Both the position numbers and the translations under genes were made by a program. Of a stretch of 64,000 nucleotides of DNA, positions 35,496 through 44,400 are shown piece by piece. The number at the start of each line of letters is the position of its first letter. Within the stretch, counting starts at the first letter, position 1. The stretch is from Methylobacterium tardum (GTDB lineage: Bacteria > Pseudomonadota > Alphaproteobacteria > Rhizobiales > Beijerinckiaceae). Where the stretch lies: the NCBI RefSeq assembly GCF_023546765.1, contig NZ_CP097484.1, forward strand, positions 2,636,001-2,700,000, given 5' to 3'. The notes under the pieces are model-generated. The model had not been told where the DNA came from, did not search any database, and saw nothing but the letters and a program-made list of their open reading frames with translations.

Positions 35496-35914
35496 GCAGC
35501 GCCGGGCGCTGATCGCACCTGCGTGCTGAAGTTCAGCTGCGGTTTCAGCTGCCCGTTCTCACTCTGCTCCGCCACGGCGGCCGGCAGGAATTCCGACAGG
35601 ACGACGGCCACGCGGCCCTCCGGCACACCCAGGTCATAGGCGAGACGCTCCGCGACCCCCTCCGGCAGGCAGCTTGCGATGGCGGCCGCCGGCACCGGCT
35701 GCCGCGCCTCCGGCCCCGCCCCAGCGGCCAGCCAGGACGCGACGGCGTCGCCGTGACCGGTTTCCCGCAGGCGGTCGAGAAAGGCGGTGAGACCGCCGGG
35801 ATAGAATTTCGCCATCGTCAGGGCTAGCTTGCCGCTTCCGGTCTGCTCCAGGATCCGGTCGGCTGCAGCAGCGACGTCGCCGATCAGATTCTTCGCACCG
35901 TCAAGCAGGCCCAT
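35492..35914 (-). CDS. YidB-like DUF937 protein
   Basis: This is a longer paralogue (140 residues) of the DUF937 protein at 34733. Shared features are MGLLDGAKNLIGDVAAAAD at the start, FYPGGLTAFLDRLRETGHGD, a Trp in VASWLAAGAG, and LGVPEGRVAVVLSEFLPAAV near the end. The ATG at 35914 opens the domain. Its stop overlaps the convergent cysteine-rich protein gene by 4 bp. It is divergent from the alpha/beta hydrolase at 36040, so both share the 125-bp gap as promoter region. Function unknown. Confidence 0.82.
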   Translation of the reverse strand: MGLLDGAKNLIGDVAAAADRILEQTGSGKLALTMAKFYPGGLTAFLDRLRETGHGDAVASWLAAGAGPEARQPVPAAAIASCLPEGVAERLAYDLGVPEGRVAVVLSEFLPAAVAEQSENGQLKPQLNFSTQVRSAPGAA

Positions 35915-36039
35915 CAAACTCCTCCGTCGCGTTGGTCGATCGCGCGGGAAGGTCGGGCGCGGATCGGCGCCGGCAAGCGCGTGCGGCAATTGCACGGGGA
36001 GTGATTAGGATCCCTGTCTCGGCATCGCGGGAATCGTCC

Positions 36040-36918
36040 ATGAAGCGTGTGCAGGCCGGCGTCCTCGACGTTGCGTATCTGGAATTCGGGCCGCCGGACG
36101 GACCGCCCGCCGTGCTGCTCCACGGCTTCCCGTACGACGCCCGCGCCTGCACCGCGGCGGCCGAGCGGCTCGCCGCCGCCGGGGTCCGCTGTCTCGTCCC
36201 CTATCTGCGCGGCTACGGGCCGACGCGGTTCCTGGATCCGGCAACCCCGCGCTCCGGCGAGCAGGCGGCGCTCGGGGCCGACCTGCTGGCCTTCCTGGAC
36301 GCCCTCGGCATCGCGCGCGCCGTGCTGGCCGGCTACGATTGGGGCGGACGGGCGGCCTGCGTGGTCTCGGCGCTCTGGCCGGACCGGGCCAAGGGCCTGG
36401 TGAGTTGCGGCGTCGGCTACAACATCCAGAACATCCCGGCCTCCGGGCGGCCGGTTGCGCCCGAGGCAGAGCACCGGCTCTGGTATCAGTACTACCTGCA
36501 CGGCGAGCGTGGTCGCGCCGGCCTCGCGGGCGGCCGGCACGCGTTCTGCCGCCTGCTCTGGCAGCTCTGGTCGCCGACCTGGGCCTTCGACGCGGACACC
36601 TACGCGCAAACCGCTCTGTCCTTCGACAATCCCGACTTCGTGGACGTGGTGGTGCATTCCTACCGCCACCGCTTCGGACTGGTGCCGAGCGACCCGGCGC
36701 TGGTCGAGATCGAAGCCCGGCTCGCCGCCCAGCCGGCGATCGCCGTGCCGTCGATCGTGCTGCTCGGCGCGGACGGCGTCGCACCGCCGTCCGCGACCGA
36801 CACGGCGGCCCGCCACTTCACCGGCCCGTACCGGCGTGAGATCGTCGCGGGGGTGGGCCACAACTTTCCCCAGGAGGCACCCGACGCCTTCGCGGCTGCG
36901 GTGCGCGCCCTGCTGTGA
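36040..36918 (+). CDS. alpha/beta hydrolase, epoxide hydrolase/haloalkane dehalogenase-like
   Basis: This hydrolase has 292 residues. VLLHGFPYDAR is the oxyanion segment, and the nucleophile is an Asp in LAGYDWGGRAA rather than a Ser, which points to the epoxide hydrolase/haloalkane dehalogenase branch. The His is in GVGHNFPQEAP. A helical cap domain with several Trp and Tyr (HRLWYQYYLHGERGR) covers about 135-220. The ATG at 36040 is preferred over a reading beginning 108 bp upstream that would enter the promoter gap. The substrate is unknown. Confidence 0.85.
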   Translation: MKRVQAGVLDVAYLEFGPPDGPPAVLLHGFPYDARACTAAAERLAAAGVRCLVPYLRGYGPTRFLDPATPRSGEQAALGADLLAFLDALGIARAVLAGYDWGGRAACVVSALWPDRAKGLVSCGVGYNIQNIPASGRPVAPEAEHRLWYQYYLHGERGRAGLAGGRHAFCRLLWQLWSPTWAFDADTYAQTALSFDNPDFVDVVVHSYRHRFGLVPSDPALVEIEARLAAQPAIAVPSIVLLGADGVAPPSATDTAARHFTGPYRREIVAGVGHNFPQEAPDAFAAAVRALL

Positions 36919-37034
36919 GGCCGCCGCCGATGCCCGTCGCTTCGACGTTGCTTTCGGGAAGCCCCTGGCTATAGTCCGCGCGCTTTTCGACAGGTCTGCC
37001 CACGCCGAAAACCGGCGGCAGGCCCGATCGCCAT

Positions 37035-37382
37035 TTGCAGGAGACGCTCGTTGATCACCCCGCCTTCGCGCAAGGGGCCGGTACGGCCGCTGGCGGAGCG
37101 GAGATCGCCTTTCAGGTGATCCCGTTCGTCCTGATCTTCGTGATCATGTACTTCCTGATCCTGCGGCCGCAGCAGAAGCGGGTCAAGGACCACCAGACCC
37201 TGCTCAAGTCCGTGCGCCGGGACGACACGATCGTGACCAATGGCGGCCTCGTCGGGCGCGTGACCAAGGCGGCCGATGACGCGGCCGAGATCGAGGTGGA
37301 GATCGCCCCCAACGTCCGCGTGCGCGTGGTCCGCACGATGATCTCCGAGGTCCGCGCCAAGGGCTCGGTGAAGGCCGCCTGA
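37035..37382 (+). CDS. yajC: Sec translocon accessory subunit YajC
   Basis: YajC is a single-span membrane protein that forms a complex with SecD and SecF. The membrane helix (IAFQVIPFVLIFVIMYFLIL) is followed by the family signature RPQQKRVKDHQ and by VRRDDTIVTNGGLVGRVTK. As written the gene must begin at a TTG (37035) with no ribosome binding site. The natural start looks like the TTG at 37051, eight bases after AGGAG, which would read M-I-T-P then AFAQGAG, but it is out of frame by one base. A missing G in CCCCGCC would explain this. SecD follows 57 bp later. Confidence 0.92.
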   Translation: MQETLVDHPAFAQGAGTAAGGAEIAFQVIPFVLIFVIMYFLILRPQQKRVKDHQTLLKSVRRDDTIVTNGGLVGRVTKAADDAAEIEVEIAPNVRVRVVRTMISEVRAKGSVKAA

Positions 37383-37397
37383 GCTTCCGTTTGAACT

Positions 37398-37418
37398 GGC
37401 CGGCGTAACGCGCCGGCC
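37398..37418 (+). promoter_or_regulatory. hairpin between yajC and secD
   Basis: GGCCGGCG (37398-37405) and CGCCGGCC (37411-37418) form a perfect 8-bp stem with a 5-base loop in the yajC-secD gap, without a T-tract. It may set the yajC to secDF expression ratio by partial termination or protect the mRNA from decay. Confidence 0.5.
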
Positions 37419-37439
37419 CACAAGAGAAAAAGACGGCCG

Positions 37440-39044
37440 ATGCTGCGCTTCTCCCGTGCGAAGATCATCGCGACGCTGGGCCTGATCCTGGTGGGGCTGA
37501 TGCTCGCCGTGCCGAGCTTCTTCTCGCCCGAGCAGCGCAAGGGCTTCGTCGCCAGCCTGCCCTCCTGGTTCCCGAGCTGGGTGGTGCCGACACGCGCCAT
37601 CGTGCTCGGCCTCGACCTCCAGGGCGGCTCGCAGCTCCTGCTCGAGGTCGACCAGAACGAGCTGATCGCCTCCCAGGCCAAGGCCCTGCGCGACGACGTT
37701 CGCCGAGTGCTTCAGCAGGAGAACGTCCGTGCCGACGGCGGCATCGGCCTGCTCCAGCGCGGCGTCCAGGTGAAGGTCGCGGACGACGCGGCCCGGGCCA
37801 AGGTCCTGCCGAAGCTTCAGGAACTGTCGCTGCCGATCACCACGTCGCTCGGCCAGACGGCGGCCCGGACCCTCGACGTCTCCGAGCAGCCCGGCGGCGT
37901 GATCCGCCTGACGCTGACCGATGCCGGGATCACCGACCGGACCCGCCGGGCGGTGAGTCAGGGCATCGAGGTCATCCGGCGCCGCCTCGATTCCACCGGC
38001 ACGACCGAGCCGTCGATCCAGCAGCAGGGCGCCGACCGGATCCTGATTCAGGTGCCGGGTGAGCAGAACCCTGAGCGCCTGGAGAAGCTTCTCGGCTCCA
38101 CCGCCAAGCTCGAGTTCCGCATGCTCGCCGACAGCCCGTCCGGCGACGTCGACATGCTGCCATCGAAGGACGAGAAGGGCGCCAAGGTGCCGGTCGAGCG
38201 CCGGGTCATGGCCGATGGCGGCGAGCTGACCGACGCGCAGCCGGCCTTCGACCAGCAATCCCACGAGCCGATGGTGAGCTTCAAGTTCAACCTGCGCGGC
38301 GCGCAGCGCTTCGGGCAGGCGACCTCGGAGAATGTCGGCCGCCGCATGGCGATCGTGCTCGACAACGAGGTGGTCTCGGCGCCCGTGATCCGCTCGGCGA
38401 TCACCGGCGGCTCGGGCCAGATCACCGGCAACTTCACGGTCCAGCAGGCCAACGACCTATCGGTGCTGCTCCGGGCCGGCGCGCTGCCGGCCAAGTTCAC
38501 CGTGGTCGAGCGCCGCGTCGTCGGACCGGGTCTCGGCCGCGATTCCATCGAGGCCGGCAAGCTCGCGACCCTGGTGGCGGCGGCCCTCGTTGTGGCGTTC
38601 ATGTTCGCGACCTACGGGACCTTCGGCTTCATCGCCAACATCGCCCTGATGGTCCATGTCGGGCTGATCCTGGGTCTGATGTCGGTGTTGGAGGCGACCA
38701 TGACGCTCCCGGGCATCGCCGGCATCGTGCTGACCATCGGCACCGCGGTGGATTCCAACGTGCTGATCTACGAGCGCATGCGCGAGGAGAGCCATGCCGG
38801 ACGCTCGCTGATCTCGGCGCTCCAGGCCGGCTTCGACCGGGCCTTCGCCACCATCATCGACTCGAACTCTACCATGGCGATCGCCGCCCTGATCCTGTTC
38901 TTCCTCGGCTCGGGCCCGGTGAAGGGTTTCGCCGTGGTCTTCATCCTCGGCATCCTGACGACGGTCATCACCGCCGTGACGCTGACCCGGATGATGATCG
39001 CCGTGTGGTACAAGACCTTCCGGCCCAAGGCCCTGCCGTTCTGA
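37440..39044 (+). CDS. secD: protein translocase subunit SecD
   Basis: SecD (534 residues) uses the proton gradient with SecF to complete protein export through SecYEG. It has an N-terminal membrane helix (KIIATLGLILVGLMLAVPSF), the D1 signature LGLDLQGGSQLLLEV, a large periplasmic region with P1 folding (GIEVIRRRLDSTGTTEPSIQ is typical), and five C-terminal helices with VDSNVLIYERMREE and FATIIDSNSTM. The length is normal for alphaproteobacteria with split SecD and SecF. It lies between yajC and secF, and a repeat fills the 245-bp gap to secF. Confidence 0.97.
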   Translation: MLRFSRAKIIATLGLILVGLMLAVPSFFSPEQRKGFVASLPSWFPSWVVPTRAIVLGLDLQGGSQLLLEVDQNELIASQAKALRDDVRRVLQQENVRADGGIGLLQRGVQVKVADDAARAKVLPKLQELSLPITTSLGQTAARTLDVSEQPGGVIRLTLTDAGITDRTRRAVSQGIEVIRRRLDSTGTTEPSIQQQGADRILIQVPGEQNPERLEKLLGSTAKLEFRMLADSPSGDVDMLPSKDEKGAKVPVERRVMADGGELTDAQPAFDQQSHEPMVSFKFNLRGAQRFGQATSENVGRRMAIVLDNEVVSAPVIRSAITGGSGQITGNFTVQQANDLSVLLRAGALPAKFTVVERRVVGPGLGRDSIEAGKLATLVAAALVVAFMFATYGTFGFIANIALMVHVGLILGLMSVLEATMTLPGIAGIVLTIGTAVDSNVLIYERMREESHAGRSLISALQAGFDRAFATIIDSNSTMAIAALILFFLGSGPVKGFAVVFILGILTTVITAVTLTRMMIAVWYKTFRPKALPF

Positions 39045-39127
39045 CGACGGGGTCGTCGCACACCCAAATGCTTTTTCAGGAGGTTGGCGAAGCGTCTCTC
39101 GTCTGATCGCCCGTCCGGGCGGCCCAC

Positions 39128-39244
39128 CCTGTCATCCCGGGGCTGCGCAGCGAGCCCGGGATCCAGACTCGCCGACGGCGCCGGCCCTGGCGCGGCCGCG
39201 GTTCTGGTTTCCGGGCTCGCCCTTCGGGCGCCCCGGAATGACGG
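39128..39244. repeat. dispersed palindromic repeat, family B
   Basis: This repeat of about 115 bp lies between secD and secF, bounded by CTGTCATCCCGGGGCTGCG and CGCCCCGGAATGACGGC. Its reverse complement aligns over nearly all its length with 44522-44636 between serS and the SnoaL-like gene. Inner halves can also pair. Shorter relatives are at 22856-22903 and 51105-51146. Confidence 0.8.
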
Positions 39245-39289
39245 CGGATCAGCGAGACCGTACAGCGGCCCCGCCTATCGAGACCGACC

Positions 39290-40231
39290 ATGCGCCTGCT
39301 CCGCCTCTGGCCCGACGAATCGCATTTCGACTTCATGCGATTCCGGCGTTTCACCTTCCCGCTCTCGGCGCTGCTCTCGCTCGCCACGGTGGCCCTGTTC
39401 CTGACGATCGGGCTGAACTTCGGCATTGACTTCAAGGGCGGGACCCTGGTCGAGCTGCAGGCGAAGTCCGGCACGGCCGACGTCGCGTCGATCCGGCACA
39501 CCGCCGCGGGCTTCGGCTTCGGCGAACCGGAGGTGCAGGAACTCGGCAACCAGGGCACCGTGCTGGTCCGCCTGCCGCTCCAGCCCGGCGAGCAGGGCCA
39601 GACCGCGGTGATGAACAAGGCGCACGCCGCCTTCGACAAGGATTACGATTTCCGCCGCACCGAGACCGTGGGCCCACGCGTCTCCGGCGAGCTGGTCCAG
39701 TCCGGCACGCTCGGCGTCGTGCTCTCGGTCGTGGCGGTGCTGCTCTACCTGTGGTTCCGGTTCGAGCGGGAGCTGGCGCTCGGCGCCATCGTCGGCACCC
39801 TCCACGACATCGTGCTGACGGTCGGCGTGTTCATCATCACCCGCATCGAGTTCAACATGACCTCGATCGCCGCGATCCTGACGATCGTGGGCTACTCGCT
39901 CAACGAAACGGTCGTGGTGTTCGACCGGACCCGCGAGCTCATGCGCCGGTACAAGACCATCCCCACCGTCGACCTGCTCAACCTGTCGATCAACTCGACC
40001 ATGTCGCGCACCGTGATGACGTCGATCTCGTCGTCCCTGTCGCTGCTGGCGCTGGTGCTGTTCGGCGGCGAGGCGATCAAGGGCTTCGCCGTGGTGATGC
40101 TCTGCGGCGTCCTGATCTGCACCTACTCGGCGATCTTCATCTCGACGCCGGTGTTGATCTACCTGGGGCTGATGCTCTCGGGCGCCCGCGCGGCGGCCGA
40201 GCGGTCGAGCGTCCCGCAACCGGCGGAGTAG
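39290..40231 (+). CDS. secF: protein translocase subunit SecF
   Basis: SecF (313 residues) is the partner of SecD in the proton-driven stage of protein export. MRFRRFTFPLSALLSLATVA is the first membrane helix, FGIDFKGGTLVELQ is the conserved D1 signature, and the C-terminal bundle contains TVGVFIITRIEFNMTSIAAI, SLNETVVVFDRTREL and STMSRTVMTS. All six helices are present. The gap of 245 bp from secD is filled by a dispersed repeat, so secF may have its own promoter or rely on read-through. The next gene (Mth938-like) begins 12 bp after it. Confidence 0.97.
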   Translation: MRLLRLWPDESHFDFMRFRRFTFPLSALLSLATVALFLTIGLNFGIDFKGGTLVELQAKSGTADVASIRHTAAGFGFGEPEVQELGNQGTVLVRLPLQPGEQGQTAVMNKAHAAFDKDYDFRRTETVGPRVSGELVQSGTLGVVLSVVAVLLYLWFRFERELALGAIVGTLHDIVLTVGVFIITRIEFNMTSIAAILTIVGYSLNETVVVFDRTRELMRRYKTIPTVDLLNLSINSTMSRTVMTSISSSLSLLALVLFGGEAIKGFAVVMLCGVLICTYSAIFISTPVLIYLGLMLSGARAAAERSSVPQPAE

Positions 40232-40243
40232 TTTGTTTCGGAC

Positions 40244-40642
40244 ATGGCCGAGCGGGAGACCCCGAAGAGCTTCGAGTCCGGCTTCGTGCCGGGCCGCCAC
40301 ATCATCGACACCTACGGCAATGGCGGCTTTCGCTTCGCCGGCATGTCCCATCGCGGCTCGATCCTGATGCTGCCCTCGGGGGTCCGCGCCTGGGACGTCA
40401 CCGAGCCTCGGGCGATTGATCGGTCGGCGCTCCGCCCGGTCCAGGCCGAGGCGGCGGGGATCGAGCTGCTTCTCGTCGGCACCGGCCTCGACATTGCGGC
40501 GATCGACCCGGCGCTGCGGGGCTGGCTCAAGGATTTCGGCGTCGGGCTCGACGTGATGCAGACCGGCGCCGCCGCCCGCACCTACAACATCCTCGTGGCC
40601 GAGAACCGCAAGGTCGCGGCCGCGCTGATTGCGGTGGCCTGA
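40244..40642 (+). CDS. Mth938/NDUFAF3-like domain protein
   Basis: This soluble protein of 132 residues belongs to the Mth938 (DUF498) family. Motifs are FVPGRHIIDTYGNGGFRF, HRGSILMLPSGVRAWDV and LLLVGTGLDIAAIDPALRGW. The mitochondrial member NDUFAF3 is an assembly factor of respiratory complex I, and linkage to secDF in alphaproteobacteria has been noted before. It starts 12 bp after secF, and its TGA shares a base with the ATG of the next gene (TGATG), so the downstream protein is probably made by re-initiation. Confidence 0.88.
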   Translation: MAERETPKSFESGFVPGRHIIDTYGNGGFRFAGMSHRGSILMLPSGVRAWDVTEPRAIDRSALRPVQAEAAGIELLLVGTGLDIAAIDPALRGWLKDFGVGLDVMQTGAAARTYNILVAENRKVAAALIAVA

Positions 40643-41520
40643 TGCCGGAGGCCGACGGCAAGACGGCGGAGACCGGGCTCGCCTTCGCGCAGTCCCACTG
40701 CGAGGATCTCGTGCGGGCCGGCGACCCGGACCGCTACTACGCGACCCTGTTCGCCCCGGCCGCCGCCCGCCCCCACCTCTTCGCGCTCTACGCCTTCAGC
40801 CTGACCGTCGCGCGGGTGCGCGAGGCGGTGTCGGCCCCCATGGCCGGTGAGATCCGCCTGCAATGGTGGCGCGACGCCCTCCAGGGCGAGGCGCGGGGCG
40901 ACGTGCGGGCCAATCCAGTGGCCGCCGCCCTTGAGGAGGCGATCCGGGTGAACCGCCTCGGGCGCCAGCCCTTCGTCGACCTGATCGATGCCCGTGTGTT
41001 CGACCTCTACGAGGACCCGATGCCCCGGGTGAACGACCTGGAGGGCTATTGCGGCGAGACCGCCTCGGCCCTGTTCCGGCTGGCGAGTCTCGTGATCGCC
41101 AACGGTACCGAGCCGGGCGGCGCGGGCGCGGCCGGCCATGCCGGGGTGGCCTACGGGATCACCGGGCTCCTGCGCGCCCTGCCCTGGCATGCCCGCTCCG
41201 GGCAGGTCTACCTGCCGGCCGACATCCTCGGCCGCTACGGCGTCACCCGCGAGGACATCGTCACGGGCCGCGGCGGGCCGGGCCTGCGCCGGGCCTGCGC
41301 CGACCTGCGCGCCCTCGCCCGGCAGCACCTGAAGGCTTTCGAGGCGGCGCGCCCGACGATCGCGCCGTCGGCCGGGGCGGCGTTCCTGCCCGTAGCCCTG
41401 GTGGAGCCCTATCTCGCCGCCATGGATCGGGCGTCCTATGACCCGCTCAACACGCCCATAGAGCTGCCGCGCTGGCGGCGGCTGTGGCGCCTCTGGCGGG
41501 CGGCGCGGCGGGTGAGATAG
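40642..41520 (+). CDS. squalene/phytoene synthase-fold protein, NDUFAF6-like
   Basis: This protein of 292 residues has the squalene/phytoene synthase fold: RYYATLFAPAAARPHLFALY, IRLQWWRDALQG, VFDLYEDPMPR, YCGETASALFRLA, GVAYGITGLLRALPWHA and VYLPADIL. The aspartate-rich metal sites of true synthases are degraded (RDAL and DLYED instead of DxxxD), as in the NDUFAF6 complex I assembly factors. That, and its coupling to the Mth938/NDUFAF3-like gene, favours an assembly role over terpenoid synthesis. It starts within the stop of the preceding gene. Confidence 0.85.
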   Translation: MPEADGKTAETGLAFAQSHCEDLVRAGDPDRYYATLFAPAAARPHLFALYAFSLTVARVREAVSAPMAGEIRLQWWRDALQGEARGDVRANPVAAALEEAIRVNRLGRQPFVDLIDARVFDLYEDPMPRVNDLEGYCGETASALFRLASLVIANGTEPGGAGAAGHAGVAYGITGLLRALPWHARSGQVYLPADILGRYGVTREDIVTGRGGPGLRRACADLRALARQHLKAFEAARPTIAPSAGAAFLPVALVEPYLAAMDRASYDPLNTPIELPRWRRLWRLWRAARRVR

Positions 41521-41532
41521 CCGCGGCTTCGG

Positions 41533-41624
41533 CGTCCTTGCGAGCGGAGCGAAGCAATCCAGCGGCGCCACGGTCACCGATGTCGCGCTGCCCTGGGTCG
41601 CTTCGCTGCGCTCGCGATGACGGA
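41533..41624. repeat. dispersed repeat, family A
   Basis: GTCCTTGCGAGCGGAGCGAAG through CTTCGCTGCGCTCGCGATGAC is the second long copy of the repeat at 34546-34639, in reverse orientation. It lies between the convergent NDUFAF6-like and pcm genes and can fold on itself, so it may act as a two-way terminator. Confidence 0.8.
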
Positions 41625-41630
41625 GCGTTG

Positions 41631-42293
41631 TCAGAGAACGCGCGCGAGCCCCGGCACCAGCGCCGCGAGACGGACCGGTGCGCCCGGCTCTGCATCGGCC
41701 TCCGGCGAGGCCAGCACGGCGGCCCGGCAAAGCCCGTCGCCGCTAAGCCCCGTGACCAGCCGCCCGCCCGGTTCGAGGGCCGCGCGCCAGTGCGGCGGGA
41801 TCGCCGCGACGCTGCCGTGGACCAGGATCCGGTCGAAGCCGCCATCGGGCAGTTCCGGGGCGAGCCCGTCCGCCCGGACGACATGCACCTCGGCGAGGGC
41901 CGCCAGCTGTCGCGTCGCCATTCCGGCCAGCGTCGTGTAGCGCTCCAGGCTCAGCACCGCGCCGGCGCCGAGCTGGGCCAGCAACGCGGTCACGTAGCCC
42001 GAGCCCGTGCCGATCTCCAGGACGCGCTGGCCCGGCTCCAAGCGCAGCAGCGCCAGCATCAGCGCCACCGTGGACGGTGCCGTCATTGACGCGCCGCAGG
42101 GCAACGGCAGGGCAATGTCGCGCCGCGCATGCTCGCGATGCGGCTGCGGCGCGAAGGCGTCCCGCGGCACCTGCTCCATGGCCCGCAGCACCGCGGTGTC
42201 CCGCAGGCCCCGGCCCCGAAGCGCCATCACGAAGGCCGCGTTGCCGGCGGCCGCCTCCAGGCTGCCCAGATCGATCGACGTCCGTTCGATCAC
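41631..42293 (-). CDS. pcm: protein-L-isoaspartate O-methyltransferase
   Basis: It repairs L-isoaspartyl residues in aged proteins using SAM; this copy has 220 residues. PRDAFAPQ, SMTAPSTVALML and VLEIGTGSGYVTALLA (SAM-binding motif I) are the family landmarks, with RADGLAPELPDGGFDRILVH and LEPGGRLV downstream. The start is a GTG at 42293 that overlaps the surE stop in GTGA, so the gene depends on coupling to surE. The surE-pcm pairing is conserved in many bacteria and fits a damage-repair and survival role. It ends next to a dispersed repeat. Confidence 0.93.
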   Translation of the reverse strand: MIERTSIDLGSLEAAAGNAAFVMALRGRGLRDTAVLRAMEQVPRDAFAPQPHREHARRDIALPLPCGASMTAPSTVALMLALLRLEPGQRVLEIGTGSGYVTALLAQLGAGAVLSLERYTTLAGMATRQLAALAEVHVVRADGLAPELPDGGFDRILVHGSVAAIPPHWRAALEPGGRLVTGLSGDGLCRAAVLASPEADAEPGAPVRLAALVPGLARVL

Positions 42294-43054
42294 CCGGCGA
42301 AGGCCTGCGCGAAGCGCGTGAGCGTCGGCTCGTCGGTGAGGTCGAGGCGCAGCGGCGTCACCGAGATCCGCTTCTCGGCAATGGCCTTGAGATCCGAGCC
42401 GTGGCCCGGCTCGAACCGGGCCTTGGCGAAGGCCAGCCAGAAATACGGGTTGCCGCGCCCGTCGACCCGCGCGTCGATCGACAGCAGCGCCTGGTTGCGG
42501 AAGCCCTGTGCGGCCACCGCGACGCCCTGCACCTCGGCCGGCTCGCAGTCCGGAAAGTTCACGTTGACCAGGATGCCGGGCTCGATCCCGGTCTCCAGGA
42601 TCTTGCGGACGACCCTCGCGCCGTGTGTCCGGGCGCAGTCCCACTTGAGCGCGCCGCGCCCGCCGGCGCCGTAGGCCTGGCTCAGCGCGATCGAGCGGAT
42701 CCCGAGGATCGTCCCCTCCATGGCGGCCGCGATCGTGCCCGAATAAGTCACGTCCTCGGCGACGTTCTGGCCGCGGTTGACCCCCGACAGGACGAGGTCC
42801 GGGCCGTGATCGCCCAGGATGTGACGCACGCCCAGGATCACGCAGTCCGACGGCGTGCCCTTCACGGCGAAGCGCTGCTCCGAAACCTGCCGCAGCCGCA
42901 GCGGGTCGTTGAGCGAGAGCGAGTGCGACACGCCGGACTGGTCGCTCTCCGGCGCCACGACCCAGACGTCGTCCGAGAGCTCCCGGGCGATCTCCTCCAG
43001 GGTACTGAGCCCCGGCGCGTGGATGCCGTCGTCGTTGGTGACCAGGATGCGCAT
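42290..43054 (-). CDS. surE: 5'/3'-nucleotidase SurE
   Basis: SurE (254 residues) dephosphorylates nucleoside monophosphates and is linked to stationary-phase survival. The start [15 protein letters not shown] has the Asp-Asp metal site, followed by VVAPESDQSGVSHSL, VKGTPSDCV, VLSGVNRGQN and YSGTIAAAMEG. Its ATG shares a base with the serS TGA (TGATG) and its stop overlaps pcm, so serS-surE-pcm is one tightly coupled transcript. Confidence 0.96.
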   Translation of the reverse strand: MRILVTNDDGIHAPGLSTLEEIARELSDDVWVVAPESDQSGVSHSLSLNDPLRLRQVSEQRFAVKGTPSDCVILGVRHILGDHGPDLVLSGVNRGQNVAEDVTYSGTIAAAMEGTILGIRSIALSQAYGAGGRGALKWDCARTHGARVVRKILETGIEPGILVNVNFPDCEPAEVQGVAVAAQGFRNQALLSIDARVDGRGNPYFWLAFAKARFEPGHGSDLKAIAEKRISVTPLRLDLTDEPTLTRFAQAFAG

Positions 43055-44400
43055 CAGCGGGTGCCCTCGATCCGATTGAGCCCGCCCATGTAGGGGTGGA
43101 GCACCGACGGGATCGTGATGCTGCCGTCCGGGTTCTGGTAGTTCTCCATCACGGCGATGAGCGCGCGGCCGACCGCGACGCCCGAGCCGTTGAGGGTGTG
43201 GACATAGGCCGGCTTGCCGTCCTTGCCGCGGTAGCGGGCGTTCATCCGCCGCGCCTGGAAGTCGCCGCAGACCGAGCACGAGGAGATCTCGCGGTGGGTG
43301 CGCTGCCCCGGCACCCAGACCTCGATGTCGTAGGTCTTCTGGCTGGCGAAGCCCATGTCGCCGGTGCAGAGGGTCATCACCCGGTAGGGCAGATCGAGCT
43401 TCTTCAGCACCGCCTCGGCGCTGGTCAGCATCCGCTCGTGCTCGTTCGCGGATTCCTCCGGCGTCGTGATCGAGACCAGCTCGACCTTGCTGAACTGGTG
43501 TTGGCGCAGCATGCCGCGGGTGTCCCGCCCCGCCGCCCCGGCCTCGGCCCGAAAGCAGGGGGTGAGCGCGGTGAAGCGCAGAGGGAGTTCTTCCTCGCGG
43601 AGGATCGACTCGCGCACGAGGTTCGTCAGCGGCACCTCGGCGGTCGGGACGAGCCAGAAATGCTCGTCGCTGACCGGCGCGGAATCCGCGCCCGCCTGCC
43701 CCTGCAGCGCCTTGACGTAATCGAGGCCCTTGAAGACCGAGAACTGGTCGTCCTCGAACTTCGGCAGCTGCGCGGTGCCGAACATGGCGGCGTCGCGGAC
43801 AAGCACCGGCGGTGCCACCTCCAGGTAGCCGTGCTCCTGCGTGTGCAGGTCGAGCATGAACTGGCCGAGCGCCCGCTCCAGCCGCGCGAGCTGGCCTTTG
43901 AGCACCACGAAGCGCGAGCCGGACAGCTTGGCCGCCGCCTCGAAATCCATCAGGCCGGCGGCCTCGCCGAGCTCGAAATGTTCCTTGCCCTCGGTCAGCC
44001 GCTCGCGGGTCGCGGCGTGGCTGCGGTAGAGGACGTTGCCGTGCTCGTCCGCGCCCTCGGGCACGTCAGGCTTCGGCCGGTTCGGGATCGCGGCGAGCCG
44101 GTCGGCCAGGGTCTTGTCGGCCGCGTCCTGCGCGGCCTTCAGCTCGGGTTCGGCGCCCTTCAGGGCCGCGACCTCCGCCATCAGGGCCGCGGCACGGTCC
44201 TCGTCCTTGGCCTTCTTGGCGCCGCCGATTTCCTTCGCCAGCGCGTTGCGCCGCTCCTGATTGGCCTGCGCGGCCGAGACCGACGATTTCCGCGCCTCGT
44301 CGAGGGCGATCAGCTCGGCCGAGAGCGGCGCGAGGCCCCGGCGGGCGAGGTCGCGGTCGAAGGCGTCCGGGTTCTCCCGGATGGCGCGGATGTCGTGCAT
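43054..44400 (-). CDS. serS: seryl-tRNA synthetase
   Basis: This class II synthetase of 448 residues charges tRNA-Ser. [19 protein letters not shown] begins the N-terminal coiled-coil tRNA-binding arm (about 1-110). The catalytic core shows [33 protein letters not shown] (motif 2, with a break in quotation here only at the flanks) and, at the end, [19 protein letters not shown] (motif 3). The ATG at 44400 is the family start. It heads the coupled serS-surE-pcm unit. Confidence 0.97.
   Translation of the reverse strand: MHDIRAIRENPDAFDRDLARRGLAPLSAELIALDEARKSSVSAAQANQERRNALAKEIGGAKKAKDEDRAAALMAEVAALKGAEPELKAAQDAADKTLADRLAAIPNRPKPDVPEGADEHGNVLYRSHAATRERLTEGKEHFELGEAAGLMDFEAAAKLSGSRFVVLKGQLARLERALGQFMLDLHTQEHGYLEVAPPVLVRDAAMFGTAQLPKFEDDQFSVFKGLDYVKALQGQAGADSAPVSDEHFWLVPTAEVPLTNLVRESILREEELPLRFTALTPCFRAEAGAAGRDTRGMLRQHQFSKVELVSITTPEESANEHERMLTSAEAVLKKLDLPYRVMTLCTGDMGFASQKTYDIEVWVPGQRTHREISSCSVCGDFQARRMNARYRGKDGKPAYVHTLNGSGVAVGRALIAVMENYQNPDGSITIPSVLHPYMGGLNRIEGTR

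Noticed and set aside
40642..41520. Assignment as phytoene or squalene synthase
   Set aside because: The Asp-rich metal sites are degraded and the neighbour is an NDUFAF3-like gene, so a catalytic terpenoid role is not supported.
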